In this document: in pieces, positions 52,422 through 60,619 of the stretch
How the letters are laid out: each line of letters opens with the position of its first letter
How positions within the stretch are numbered: position 1 is the first letter of the stretch
NCBI RefSeq assembly: GCF_002975205.1
Contig: NZ_PCOC01000002.1
Span: 566,001-630,000, forward strand
DNA: 64,000 bases
Origin: Ochrobactrum vermis
Lineage (GTDB): Bacteria > Pseudomonadota > Alphaproteobacteria > Rhizobiales > Rhizobiaceae
Direction of reading: 5' to 3'
The notes under the pieces: model-generated
Told to the model about the DNA's origin: nothing
Database searches by the model: none
The model's input: only the letters and a program-made list of their open reading frames with translations
Program-made: the position numbers and the translations under genes

Positions 52422-54512
52422 GTGCAGCAGGCAGCGGCTAAACCCTTCATGAAAAGCGGATTTCTGACTGGCAGCGATATGGGGCTGGCGGTTGGAATCA
52501 TCATCATCCTGACGGTGCTTTTCCTGCCTGTGCCGGCAGTCGTTCTGGATATCGGTCTGGCGTTCTCGATCGCCTTTTCAGTCCTGATCCTGATGGTTTC
52601 GCTCTGGATCCAGCGCCCGCTGGATTTTTCCGCGTTCCCGACGGTGCTGCTGATCGCCACCATGATGCGATTGTCGCTGAATATCGCGACGACACGCGTG
52701 ATTCTCACCCATGGCAACGAAGGTTATCTCGCTGCCGGTCATGTGATCCATGGCTTCTCGCAATTCGTGATGGGCGGCGACTTCGTCATCGGTCTGGTGG
52801 TTTTCTGCATTCTCATCATCGTCAATTTCCTGGTCATCACCAAGGGTGCGACGCGTATCGCGGAAGTGGGCGCGCGCTTCACCCTCGACGCCATCCCCGG
52901 CAAGCAGATGGCCATCGATGCCGATTTGTCATCCGGTCTTATCGATGAAAAGGAAGCGCAGAACCGCCGTCGCGAACTGGAAGAGGAAAGTTCCTTCTTC
53001 GGCTCCATGGACGGTGCGTCGAAATTCGTGCGCGGTGACGCGATTGCGGGCCTCATCATCACCGCCGTCAATATTTTCGGCGGGATCATCATCGGTGCCA
53101 CGCGCCACGATATGGATATTGCGCACGCAGCCGATGTCTTCACCAAATTGTCGGTCGGCGACGGTCTGGTCACGCAGATTCCGGCCCTGATCGTTTCGCT
53201 CGCCGCCGGTCTTCTGGTGTCGAAGGGCGGCACACGCGGTTCTGCCGATCAGGCGATTTTCGGCCAGCTCGGCGCCTATCCGAAGGCGCTTCTGGTCGCG
53301 GCGATGCTGCTCTTCGTTCTGGGCATCATGCCGGGCCTGCCAGCCTTCCCGTTCTTCATGTTGGGTGGCGCAATGGCCTTCATCGGCATTGCGGTGCCGC
53401 GTCGTCAGGCCCGCCAGCGCGAGGCGGAAGCTTCGGAAGCGGGCAAGAAGCAGCGCGAAGCGGAAGAGCAGGAGCGCAACTCGGTCAAGGCATCGCTGGA
53501 AACAAACCAGATCGAGCTTTGCCTCGGCAAGCAGCTCTCTGCCCGCCTGATCGCTTCGCAGCAGGAACTGGCGCACCGTGTCAACAAGATGCGCCGCAAA
53601 TTTGCGCAGGAATACGGTTTCGTCATCCCCGAAATCAAGGTGACGGACGACATCGCGATTCCACCAAAAAGCTACCGTATTAAAATCCACGGCACGGCTG
53701 TTGCCAGCCACGAGTTGCGCGTGGGTGAAACGCTGGTTGTGCTTGGCGAACGTCAGATCCCGTCCATTCCGGGCGAGGAAGTGCGCGAACCGGCCTTCGG
53801 TATGCGCGCCTATTCCGTGCCGGAAACCTTTGCGTCCGATCTGCGCCGCGACGGCTATATGACTGTCGATAATCTCTCGGTCCTGCTGACGCATTTGAGC
53901 GAAATCGTCCGCAACAATCTGGCCCAGTTGCTTTCCTACAAGGATATGCGCATTCTGCTGGACCGTCTCGGCTCCGAATATCGCAAGCTTCTGGAAGATA
54001 TCTGCCCGTCGCATATTTCCTATTCAGGCCTGCAGGCGGTGCTGAAGCTGCTGCTCGCTGAACGCATCTCCATTCGCAACCTGCATCTGATTCTTGAAGC
54101 CATTGCGGAAATCGCGCCGCTGGTGCGTCGTCCGGAAATGATCGTGGAGCACGTCCGCATGCGCATGGCGCAGCAGATTTGCGGCGATCTTTCCGACAAT
54201 GGCGTGCTGAACGTGCTGCGTCTCGGCAATCGCTGGGATCTGGTCTTTCATCAGAGCCTCAAGCGCGACGCCAAGGGTGAGATCGTCGAGTTCGATATCG
54301 ATCCACGCCTGCTGGAACAGTTCGGCACGGAAGCGTCCACGGTCATCCGCAAGCATTTCGATAATGGCGAACGTTTCGTACTGGTTTCCTCACCTGAAGC
54401 GCGACCTTACATCCGCATGATTATCGAACGCCTGTTTGCCACCTTGCCGGTGCTGTCGCATGTCGAAATCGCCCGTGGTGTGGAGGTGAAATCACTCGGC
54501 GCGATTTCGTAA
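52422..54512 (+). CDS. flhA: Flagellar export gate protein FlhA
   Basis: The largest gate protein, 696 residues: seven or eight membrane helices in the first 330 residues and a cytosolic C-terminal domain that docks substrates and chaperones. The FHIPEP signature is [20 protein letters not shown], followed by [23 protein letters not shown] start at 52422 with GGAG upstream. The C-terminus ([18 protein letters not shown]) is normal. An inner charged linker (about 330-355) has many Glu/Arg. Confidence 0.98.
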   Translation: MQQAAAKPFMKSGFLTGSDMGLAVGIIIILTVLFLPVPAVVLDIGLAFSIAFSVLILMVSLWIQRPLDFSAFPTVLLIATMMRLSLNIATTRVILTHGNEGYLAAGHVIHGFSQFVMGGDFVIGLVVFCILIIVNFLVITKGATRIAEVGARFTLDAIPGKQMAIDADLSSGLIDEKEAQNRRRELEEESSFFGSMDGASKFVRGDAIAGLIITAVNIFGGIIIGATRHDMDIAHAADVFTKLSVGDGLVTQIPALIVSLAAGLLVSKGGTRGSADQAIFGQLGAYPKALLVAAMLLFVLGIMPGLPAFPFFMLGGAMAFIGIAVPRRQARQREAEASEAGKKQREAEEQERNSVKASLETNQIELCLGKQLSARLIASQQELAHRVNKMRRKFAQEYGFVIPEIKVTDDIAIPPKSYRIKIHGTAVASHELRVGETLVVLGERQIPSIPGEEVREPAFGMRAYSVPETFASDLRRDGYMTVDNLSVLLTHLSEIVRNNLAQLLSYKDMRILLDRLGSEYRKLLEDICPSHISYSGLQAVLKLLLAERISIRNLHLILEAIAEIAPLVRRPEMIVEHVRMRMAQQICGDLSDNGVLNVLRLGNRWDLVFHQSLKRDAKGEIVEFDIDPRLLEQFGTEASTVIRKHFDNGERFVLVSSPEARPYIRMIIERLFATLPVLSHVEIARGVEVKSLGAIS

Positions 54513-54529
54513 CTCTAAGATCCTTCGAG

Positions 54530-54583
54530 ACGGTTCCCTTCACTGCGCTCAGGGCACCTCCTCAGGATGAGGGGATTAGGAGG
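54530..54583. repeat. CTCAGGATGAGG-type dispersed repeat between flhA and fliR
   Basis: The gap 54513-54618 reads CCTTCGAGACGG, then CACTGCGCTCAGGGCACC, then TCCTCAGGATGAGGGGAT. This composite is a well-known short intergenic repeat in Alphaproteobacteria (RIME-like). It interrupts the operon between flhA and fliR; the dyad CCTCA-GGA-TGAGG is internal. Confidence 0.65.
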
Positions 54584-54618
54584 ACGGGTAAATGATTCAT
54601 ATGCGGAAAGGGGTCTGA

Positions 54619-55386
54619 GTGCCGATTGCGCAACTGCCGCTCAACGACATCATATTGGCAGCCGTTCTGGCTTTCTGCCGCGTCGGCGCGTGTCTCATGC
54701 TGATGCCGGGGCTTTCGAGCGCGCGCATTCCGTTGCAGGTCAGGCTGTATATAGCGCTGGCCTGTTCATTTGCGGTCCTGCCGCTGGTGCTGCAGCGTAT
54801 CGTTACTGTTGTCGATGCCGGGCAACCGTGGACCCTGTTTCGCCTGATGGCGAGCGAAATGTTTGTCGGCGCGGTTATCGGCATTCTGGCGCATATTTAT
54901 TTCTGGGCGCTGCAATTCATGGCTAACACGATGGCAATGGCCATTGGCTATAGCGGCTCGCCAGCCGATGCCATCACGGAAAGCGAGCCGCAGGCGACAC
55001 TTGCCACCATCGTCACCTTTAGCGCGCTGTTCCTGTTCTTTATTACCGACATGCATCTGGAAATATTCCGGGCGCTGCTCAATTCCTATGTGGCCATCCC
55101 GGTTGACGGGCAGTTCCGGCCCGATGCGGCGATGATCGATTTCACCGATGCGCTTTCGGCAGCCTTTCTGGCAACGCTGCGTATTGCGGCGCCGTTCATC
55201 GTCTTTGCGATTCTCGTCAATTTCGCCATCGGCCTGGTGAACAAGCTGACGCCGACGATACCGGTTTACTTCGTGTCGATGCCGTTCGTACTGGGGGGAG
55301 GGCTGCTGGTTGTCTATTTCATCCTGCCGGAACTCCTGCGTTTCTTCACCGATGAAACTGCGATGCAGTTGCGCGCGCTATTTTAA
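54619..55386 (+). CDS. fliR: Flagellar export gate protein FliR
   Basis: Gate membrane protein of 255 residues with about six helices. LAFCRVGACLMLMPGLSSAR, SEMFVGAVIGILAHIYFWAL and NTMAMAIGYSGSPADAITES are FliR features; the C-terminus VYFVSMPFVLGGGLLVVYFI fits too. GTG start at 54619, with GGAAAGGGG upstream. Completes the FliP-FliQ-FliR-FlhA-FlhB gate set in this window. Confidence 0.95.
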   Translation: MPIAQLPLNDIILAAVLAFCRVGACLMLMPGLSSARIPLQVRLYIALACSFAVLPLVLQRIVTVVDAGQPWTLFRLMASEMFVGAVIGILAHIYFWALQFMANTMAMAIGYSGSPADAITESEPQATLATIVTFSALFLFFITDMHLEIFRALLNSYVAIPVDGQFRPDAAMIDFTDALSAAFLATLRIAAPFIVFAILVNFAIGLVNKLTPTIPVYFVSMPFVLGGGLLVVYFILPELLRFFTDETAMQLRALF

Positions 55387-55394
55387 GGGTGGCC

Positions 55395-55796
55395 ATGACG
55401 AACCCGCGCAATCTCAAGAAACTCATTGAACTGCAAAAGCTCGGCAGCGCCCGGCTGGAGCAGGCTCTTGCCGCAGCCAATGCACGCAAGAGCGCGCTGG
55501 ATGAAGAACGCGAGGCGCTCATCGCCATGCAGGATCGCCGCTATGACGGCGATGCGCTCAATATCGATCCGTCACTGCTTATCAAGCGCCTTGGAGCCAA
55601 TGCCGCCGAATCGCAACATCTCGAACAGCGTCTCGAATCACAACGCAAGGCACTTCTGCAGGAACAGAGGCGGGTCGAATTGCTGGAAGATCGTCTGACG
55701 GATGCCGAAAATGATCGCGAACGGCGCGAACTTTCCAACCTGATCGAAGAGTTTATTAGCCGGAGAACGACAAACGGGCCGCAAAACCCCGACTGA
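55395..55796 (+). CDS. Coiled-coil protein, possible FliJ counterpart
   Basis: A 133-residue, almost fully helical charged protein with no hydrophobic segment. It has two long coiled-coil stretches (about 10-45 and 75-120: QHLEQRLESQRKALLQEQRR). FliJ, the export ATPase stalk, is a small antiparallel coiled coil of this size and is not found elsewhere in the window. It follows fliR by eight bases with AAGGG upstream of ATG 55395. Homology to FliJ was not demonstrated. Confidence 0.6.
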   Translation: MTNPRNLKKLIELQKLGSARLEQALAAANARKSALDEEREALIAMQDRRYDGDALNIDPSLLIKRLGANAAESQHLEQRLESQRKALLQEQRRVELLEDRLTDAENDRERRELSNLIEEFISRRTTNGPQNPD

Positions 55797-55866
55797 GCGC
55801 AAGATCGAGGCTGAACGCACGCACAAGTTTCAGTCAAGTTTGACCCATTATGGTGCAAGTAACAAA

Positions 55867-56027
55867 GCGCATCCCAAAAAGTGCGAAGCGGCTTTTTGGA
55901 CAAGATGCGCGACAAGACGATCAGAGTGCATCCCAAAAAATGCGAAGCGGTTTTTGGGGGCGAGATGCGCGACAAAACTAAACGTTAGAGCGTCGATCTG
56001 ATTCAGTCGGATCGAAACGCGCTCTAA
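55867..56027. repeat. Tandem mosaic repeats inside the flagellar operon
   Basis: Within the gap 55797-56043. Two near-identical copies start at 55867 and 55926 (period 59), each with GCATCCCAAAAA, TGCGAAGCGG, TTTTTGG and GATGCGCGACAA. A third hairpin follows: TTAGAGCG (55985-55992) with CGCTCTAA (56020-56027), with CGATCTGA/TCGGATCG inside. These may attenuate transcription between the fliJ-like gene and flgJ. Confidence 0.8.
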
Positions 56028-56043
56028 AAGAAGGAAGTGATGT

Positions 56044-56634
56044 ATGGCGATCAATCCGCCGTCAGATCTCGTGATGGACGTGGCACGTGCTGCCGATCCG
56101 CAAGCCTATCGTAGGGTGGCGGAACGGTTGAGAGCGCCATCCGCATCGGGAACCGCGGTGGCATCCGCCGCCGTCGGCGGGCTGACACGGGATAATTTCG
56201 CCAGCTTTTCCGACAGCCTTGCGGCTGGGATCAGCATGCGGCCGGACGCGCAGAATGCAGCCAATCCGGCCTATCGCAAGTTTGAGGCCTTTATGCTGCA
56301 GTCCTTCGTGCAGTCGATGTTCACCAGTGACACGACGGCGACCTTCGGGAAGGGGATTGCCGGTGAATACTGGAAGTCCATGATGGCGGAAGCCATGGCA
56401 AACAAGATGGCGGATGGCGGCGGTGTCGGCATTGCCAAGTTGCTTGAAGAACAGGCGGCGCGCACCGGGCGGGCAGACGCGCCGACGACGCTAGCGTTAG
56501 GAGATGTGATCAATAATCTGGGAGACCATGTGAGCGAAAATACCGTATCGAAGGACATTGTACATGGCTTCGAACGCAAGCTCATTCAAAAGCAGCTCGA
56601 CAACAACAGCGATACGGACAGCGCGCGCGGCTGA
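56044..56634 (+). CDS. flgJ: Rod-binding protein FlgJ (rod-cap domain only)
   Basis: A 196-residue protein holding the N-terminal rod-cap domain of FlgJ (about 75-140): AYRKFEAFMLQSFVQSMFTS and GEYWKSMMAEAMANKMADGG-type pattern, ending GVGIAKLLEEQ. The C-terminal muramidase domain of enterobacterial FlgJ is absent; the transglycosylase at 45006 may replace it. AGGAAG precedes ATG 56044. The last 55 residues are variable. Confidence 0.82.
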   Translation: MAINPPSDLVMDVARAADPQAYRRVAERLRAPSASGTAVASAAVGGLTRDNFASFSDSLAAGISMRPDAQNAANPAYRKFEAFMLQSFVQSMFTSDTTATFGKGIAGEYWKSMMAEAMANKMADGGGVGIAKLLEEQAARTGRADAPTTLALGDVINNLGDHVSENTVSKDIVHGFERKLIQKQLDNNSDTDSARG

Positions 56635-56686
56635 TTGGCCCGCAAAGACAAGTGTCCGCCATGCTTCATAATTGAGGACCCCCTAA

Positions 56687-57157
56687 ATGACCGAGACAAG
56701 CTCTGAAAACAGCCTGCCGCCAGAGGATTCGCTGATCGTCGCCGTGACGAGCGAACCCGGTCAGGTGCTGGCAGAGGAACCGGCCGAGAACCCCACATTG
56801 AAGCCGGTCGTGCGGGCAATCCAGCGTCTGGAAGATGTCATCGATACCGAAACGCGCCTTCTGCTGGAGGGCGGCAATCCGGATCTGGCGGAAATCAACT
56901 CCCGCAAGAGCCGCGGACTTTACGACTTCAACAAGGCGATCAAGAAAGCGGCCAGCGCTGCCGAACCGGCAACGATGAAGCGGCTCCAGCCGCTGCTCGA
57001 CAGCCTGAAGCAGAAGCTTGAGAAGAATTGCGAAGCGCTGCAACTGCATCTGCGGGCGGTCGGTGAACTGGCCGACCTCATTCGCGGCGCGCTGGAAACA
57101 CAGGAAGCCGATGGCACCTACAGCATGCAGAGCGTGAGGCTCGGTCACGCACGATGA
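56687..57157 (+). CDS. Putative FlgN-like export chaperone
   Basis: A 156-residue soluble helical protein. The region 40-156 is a long helical hairpin (VVRAIQRLEDVIDTETRLLL, then LKQKLEKNCEALQLHLRAVG) and ends EADGTYS, resembling the FlgN pattern, whose C-terminus also binds hook-associated proteins. The first 40 residues are acidic. It lies between flgJ and a membrane-anchored orf, with ATGA overlap to the latter. The name is based on layout and location near FlgK/FlgL genes. Confidence 0.5.
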   Translation: MTETSSENSLPPEDSLIVAVTSEPGQVLAEEPAENPTLKPVVRAIQRLEDVIDTETRLLLEGGNPDLAEINSRKSRGLYDFNKAIKKAASAAEPATMKRLQPLLDSLKQKLEKNCEALQLHLRAVGELADLIRGALETQEADGTYSMQSVRLGHAR

Positions 57158-57711
57158 TCCGCATCATTGCCATCGGTCTTTGGATTTGCGCCGTCGCTTT
57201 CGGCTCGCTTTTCATGGCGGTTCGCCAGAACGCCTCATCCACGGATGAGGCGCAGGCCGGGACCGGTGGGTTTGGTGGCGTGGATTACGTCAAGACGGAT
57301 GTGATGAGCGTGCCGATCATCTCCAACGGCAGCGTTGCCGGCTATGTGGTGACGCAGCTTGTCTATACGATCGATTCGAACATCCGCAAGAAGCTGACCG
57401 TGCCGCTGGAATTCTTCATCAGCGATGAAATCTTCCGCAAATTCTATGGCAGTTATTCGGATACGAAAGAGGTCGAGAAGGTGAGTTTCGAGGATGTGCG
57501 TGCCTCGATTATCAGCGATCTGAATGCACGGTTCCCCGAGCCGGTCATCAAAGACCTTCTGGTTGAGCAGTTCAATTATATTTCAGCCGAAGAAATCCGC
57601 GCCATGAACATGCGCGGCACGCCAACGCCGACGGCTCCGGCCAAGCAGGCCCCAGAAAAGCAGGTTTCGGAAAAGCAGGCTAATGCAGAGCCTGTCGGTC
57701 ACAGCGAATAA
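57154..57711 (+). CDS. Membrane-anchored protein of unknown function, end of flagellar operon
   Basis: A 185-residue protein with one N-terminal helix (IIAIGLWICAVAFGSLFMAV), then a periplasmic domain (about 45-150) with VPIISNGSVAGYVVTQLVYT and VPLEFFISDEIFRKFYGSYS. The tail is Pro/Gln/Lys-rich with near-repeats (KQAPEKQVSEKQANAE). It overlaps the previous gene as ATGA and converges with the PilZ gene, sharing 13 bases at the 3' ends. The fold recalls FliL-like periplasmic domains only loosely; no family is recognised. Confidence 0.6.
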   Translation: MIRIIAIGLWICAVAFGSLFMAVRQNASSTDEAQAGTGGFGGVDYVKTDVMSVPIISNGSVAGYVVTQLVYTIDSNIRKKLTVPLEFFISDEIFRKFYGSYSDTKEVEKVSFEDVRASIISDLNARFPEPVIKDLLVEQFNYISAEEIRAMNMRGTPTPTAPAKQAPEKQVSEKQANAEPVGHSE

Positions 57712-58034
57712 TATTTTCCTGCAAGCTGGGCGAGCCGTTCTTCGTCCAGAGGTGTGACGGTTGGATCTGTTATGAGCTCGACACCCATTTCACGGCCATG
57801 GCGCCAGGCGACACGAGCCAGAAGTGCGCGACCGTAATAGTCATCGAATAGCCAGAAACGTTCGGGCAGGGTCGGAGCTTCGACAGTTCTCAGTTTGGCA
57901 CCATGCGGTGCGATATCGCTGAACTGGCATTCGATGATGAAGCGCCCGTCGAGGCCTACGATCTTGCCGGATCGCAACCTCGTGCGCTGTCTCTCTTCCC
58001 TGCGACGTTCATGGGATGGCTTAACCCGCGCCAT
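57699..58034 (-). CDS. PilZ-domain protein
   Basis: A 111-residue soluble protein consisting of a PilZ domain, a reader of cyclic di-GMP. The Arg motif is RRREERQRTR near the N-terminus. The second motif reads DIAPHGAKL, where most PilZ proteins have DxSxxG, so Ser is replaced by Ala. It overlaps the last flagellar orf by 13 bases, tail to tail, and has its own promoter to the right. Its place suggests a link to motility, as for YcgR, but this is inference. Confidence 0.8.
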   Translation of the reverse strand: MARVKPSHERRREERQRTRLRSGKIVGLDGRFIIECQFSDIAPHGAKLRTVEAPTLPERFWLFDDYYGRALLARVAWRHGREMGVELITDPTVTPLDEERLAQLAGKYYSL

Positions 58035-58070
58035 ATCAAATCTTACCTGCTATTCCCCTATAGTATCGGC

Positions 58071-58166
58071 CTGAAAATCGGGATTCGATTTTCAGAAAGC
58101 ACGATGCTTAGTTTCAACGGGCTAGAGCGTCCTTTTGTGTGTCCGGAAGGACGCACGGCGCTCTAG
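58071..58166. repeat. Mosaic repeat upstream of the PilZ gene
   Basis: CTGAAAATCG (58071-58080) pairs with CGATTTTCAG (58086-58095). A second module follows: CTAGAGCG (58122-58129) with CGCTCTAG (58159-58166) around an inner GCGTCCTT/AAGGACGC stem. It lies in the 239-bp gap 58035-58273 between the PilZ gene and zur. The rest of the gap shows no gene. Confidence 0.75.
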
Positions 58167-58273
58167 GGCTAATCTAGCAGGTTTCGATTGCGGATGCGTT
58201 ACTTTTTAAGCCGGGATTTGCGGACATGGTTACCTTGAACAGCTTCCTGCGTGTTCAGAACACCTCCGCCGGG

Positions 58274-58690
58274 TCAATGTTCTCCGCAGGCTTCGCATAG
58301 GCCGCGCAGCTCCAGTGTCGTCTTGCGCGACTTGAACCCGTTCTGGAGGCTCCAGGCGCTGACCAGATTCTCGATTGCGGCGTCGGCGAACTCCGTCACC
58401 TGTCCGCATTTCTCGCAGATTGCGAACGCCACGAGACCCTGCTGGTGGCATTGCGGATGCGCGCACGCAACGAAGGCATTGAGGCTTTCGAGGCGATGGA
58501 TCATCCCGTAATCGAGCAGCTTTTCCAGTGCGCGATAGACCTGCAGCGGCGCGCGGAAACCGTCGTCACGCAACTGGTCGAGGATCGTATAGGCGCTGAG
58601 CGGCCCTTCTGCCTTGGACAGAACGTCGAAAACCAGTGTCTGATTGCGGGTCAGGTCCTGCGGGGCGTGATGATGGTGATGCGTGCTCAT
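58274..58690 (-). CDS. zur: Zinc uptake regulator Zur (Fur family)
   Basis: A 138-residue Fur-type repressor. A His-rich N-terminus (MSTHHHHHAPQDL) precedes the winged helix (LSAYTILDQLRDDGFRAPLQ, VYRALEKLLDYGMIHRLESL). The structural zinc site is formed by CEKCGQ and CEACGEH, and FVACAHPQCHQQ holds further ligands. It is identified as Zur rather than Fur by the znuBC operon and the Zur-like boxes nearby. Its start overlaps the stop of znuB as ATGA. Confidence 0.93.
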   Translation of the reverse strand: MSTHHHHHAPQDLTRNQTLVFDVLSKAEGPLSAYTILDQLRDDGFRAPLQVYRALEKLLDYGMIHRLESLNAFVACAHPQCHQQGLVAFAICEKCGQVTEFADAAIENLVSAWSLQNGFKSRKTTLELRGLCEACGEH

Positions 58691-59508
58691 TGTCCTGCGA
58701 TCCGTTTCGGTGATGCTTGCTCCCTCTTATGTAGGGGCAACAGGCTCAAAATGAAAAGGGCAAGCGCCGCGACCACGATGGAAGGGCCGGACGGCGTGTC
58801 GAAATGAATGGAACCGTAAAGTCCGCCGACCACCCCGGCTGCACCGATCAATGAGGCCAGAATGGCCATCTGCTCTGGCGTGGAGGAAAAGCGGCGCGCC
58901 GTCGCCGCCGGAATGATCAGGAGCGAGGTTATCAAAAGAATTCCGACGATTTTCATCGCAATGGCGATGACAATGGCCAGAAGCAGCATGAAAACAATGC
59001 GCGACAGGGCTGGGTTCATGCCTTCGGCGCGGGCAATATCCTCGCTGACGGTGGCGGCGAGGAAAGGACGCCACAGCCAGGCCAGAACCGCCAGCACGAA
59101 CACGCCACCGCCATAGATAAAGGCGATATCCATCCGCGAGACGGCCAGAATATCGCCGAACAGGAACGACAGCAGGTCGACACGCACCCATGTCATGAAG
59201 GCTACGAGGACAAGGCCAAGCGACAGCGTGGCATGGGACAGGATGCCGAGGAGCGAATCTGCCGACAATGTATGGCGGCGCTGCAGAAGCAGCAGAATAG
59301 CGGAGATTGCGACCGCAACCACGAACACGCCGATCATCATATTGATGTCGAAAATCAGCGCCAGTGCTACGCCGAGCAAGGCCGAATGTGCCATGGTGTC
59401 GCCGAAATAGGCCATGCGGCGCCAGACGATGAAGCAGCCGAGCGGGCCGGTTGTGAGCGCCAGCCCGACACCGGCGATGATGGCGCGGGTGAAGAAGTCG
59501 TCAAGCAC
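58687..59508 (-). CDS. znuB: Zinc ABC transporter permease ZnuB
   Basis: Membrane permease of 273 residues with eight helices. LTTGPLGCFIVWRRMAYFGD and TMAHSALLGVALALIF are the ABC-3 family signature (with the conserved GD...H). GTG 59508 is chosen: it overlaps the znuC end by eight bases and an AAGGGA lies nine bases upstream; a longer frame exists through the znuC His-rich tail and is a shadow. Stop overlaps zur. Confidence 0.94.
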   Translation of the reverse strand: MLDDFFTRAIIAGVGLALTTGPLGCFIVWRRMAYFGDTMAHSALLGVALALIFDINMMIGVFVVAVAISAILLLLQRRHTLSADSLLGILSHATLSLGLVLVAFMTWVRVDLLSFLFGDILAVSRMDIAFIYGGGVFVLAVLAWLWRPFLAATVSEDIARAEGMNPALSRIVFMLLLAIVIAIAMKIVGILLITSLLIIPAATARRFSSTPEQMAILASLIGAAGVVGGLYGSIHFDTPSGPSIVVAALALFILSLLPLHKREQASPKRIAGQ

Positions 59509-60382
59509 GCGGCGCACTCCCTTCGTGATGATGATGCCCGTGTCCATGTTCGTGCTCATGCTCGTGATGATGGCCATCATCGGCATGGCAATGTTCTGTC
59601 ACGGAACCGTCGGCATGCAGCACGCGCCCGTCGGGCAGATGGGTGTGATCGTGGTGATGCTCATAAACGGCAAGCGGCCCGACAGCCCGGCTACCGAACA
59701 ATCGCATATATTCAGGGCTCGCCGTCACATCGCGCGGTGTCCCGCTGCAGCAAACATGCCCGTTGAGGCAGATGACGCGGTCGGTCGCCGCCATGACCAG
59801 ATGGAGGTCGTGCGAAATCAGCAGCACGCCGCAGCCTGTGTCGTCGCGCAGTTTTGCAATCAGCTCATAGAGGGCGGCTTCGCCGGAGAAGTCGACACCC
59901 TGTACCGGCTCGTCCAGCACCATGAGATCCGGCTTGCGGGCAAGGGCGCGTGCCATCAGCGCACGCTGAAACTCGCCGCCTGACAGGTTGGCTATCTCGG
60001 CCTTTGCAAGATGGGGAATGCCCACCACTTCCAACGCAGCCTCAATATCCTTACGTGTGAGCGAAGCGGTCAGTGTCATCAGACGTTCGACGGAAAGCGG
60101 CAGCGTGCGGTCGACATTGATCTTTTGCGGCACATAGCCGATGCGCAGCCCCGGCGCGTGGGTCACACTGCCTTCGTCAGGCTTCAGGATGCGCAGTGCC
60201 ATTTTGGCGGCGGTGCTCTTGCCCGCGCCATTCGGACCGATCAGGGTGACGATCTCGCCACGCTCGACAGCCAGGTCGACATTGCGCACGAGCCAGCGCC
60301 CGTCGCGATAGACGCCTGCATCCTTCAGTTCGATCAATGTTTCCCGTACCGCTACGGCGGGGAGGGGGGGCTTCCTGCTCAT
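59501..60382 (-). CDS. znuC: Zinc ABC transporter ATPase ZnuC
   Basis: Cytosolic ATPase of 293 residues. Walker A GPNGAGKST near residue 49, signature LSGGEFQRALMARAL, Walker B LMVLDEPVQGVD, switch His in LLISHDLHLVM. The C-terminal 60 residues are very rich in His (for example HHHEHEHEHGHGHHHHEG), which could bind or buffer zinc. It starts the leftward znuC-znuB-zur operon and is divergent from znuA, with Zur-like boxes between. Confidence 0.95.
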   Translation of the reverse strand: MSRKPPLPAVAVRETLIELKDAGVYRDGRWLVRNVDLAVERGEIVTLIGPNGAGKSTAAKMALRILKPDEGSVTHAPGLRIGYVPQKINVDRTLPLSVERLMTLTASLTRKDIEAALEVVGIPHLAKAEIANLSGGEFQRALMARALARKPDLMVLDEPVQGVDFSGEAALYELIAKLRDDTGCGVLLISHDLHLVMAATDRVICLNGHVCCSGTPRDVTASPEYMRLFGSRAVGPLAVYEHHHDHTHLPDGRVLHADGSVTEHCHADDGHHHEHEHEHGHGHHHHEGSAPRA

Positions 60383-60535
60383 CTATTCCGGGCTTTCACT
60401 GCCTGCATGTTCTTGTTCCACGCACGGATCATCTGCCGATTCGGGATTTTTCCCAGCGGTTTTTCTATGGCTCGTTCGCCGCACAACTGCCGGTGTGAAT
60501 TTTCCAAAATGGGGGTTGCCTCACCTTATGACAGA

Positions 60536-60573
60536 CGTTATAGCATAACGCAACTGATGTAATAAAATAACAT
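60536..60573. promoter_or_regulatory. Two Zur boxes between znuC and znuA
   Basis: CGTTATAGCATAACG (60536-60550) and ATGTAATAAAATAACAT (60557-60573) match the alphaproteobacterial Zur palindrome, roughly ATGTTATAATATAACAT. They are adjacent, one for each divergent unit. Expected to repress when zinc is sufficient. Confidence 0.82.
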
Positions 60574-60619
60574 ATCACTTGAATATGATGTCCTTCACCA
60601 ATCCTACAAGAGAGAGACT

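Noticed and set aside
59509..59586. Longer znuB frame starting near 59586
   Set aside because: It runs through the His-rich znuC tail in another frame; GTG 59508 has a better ribosome site and matches the family N-terminus.
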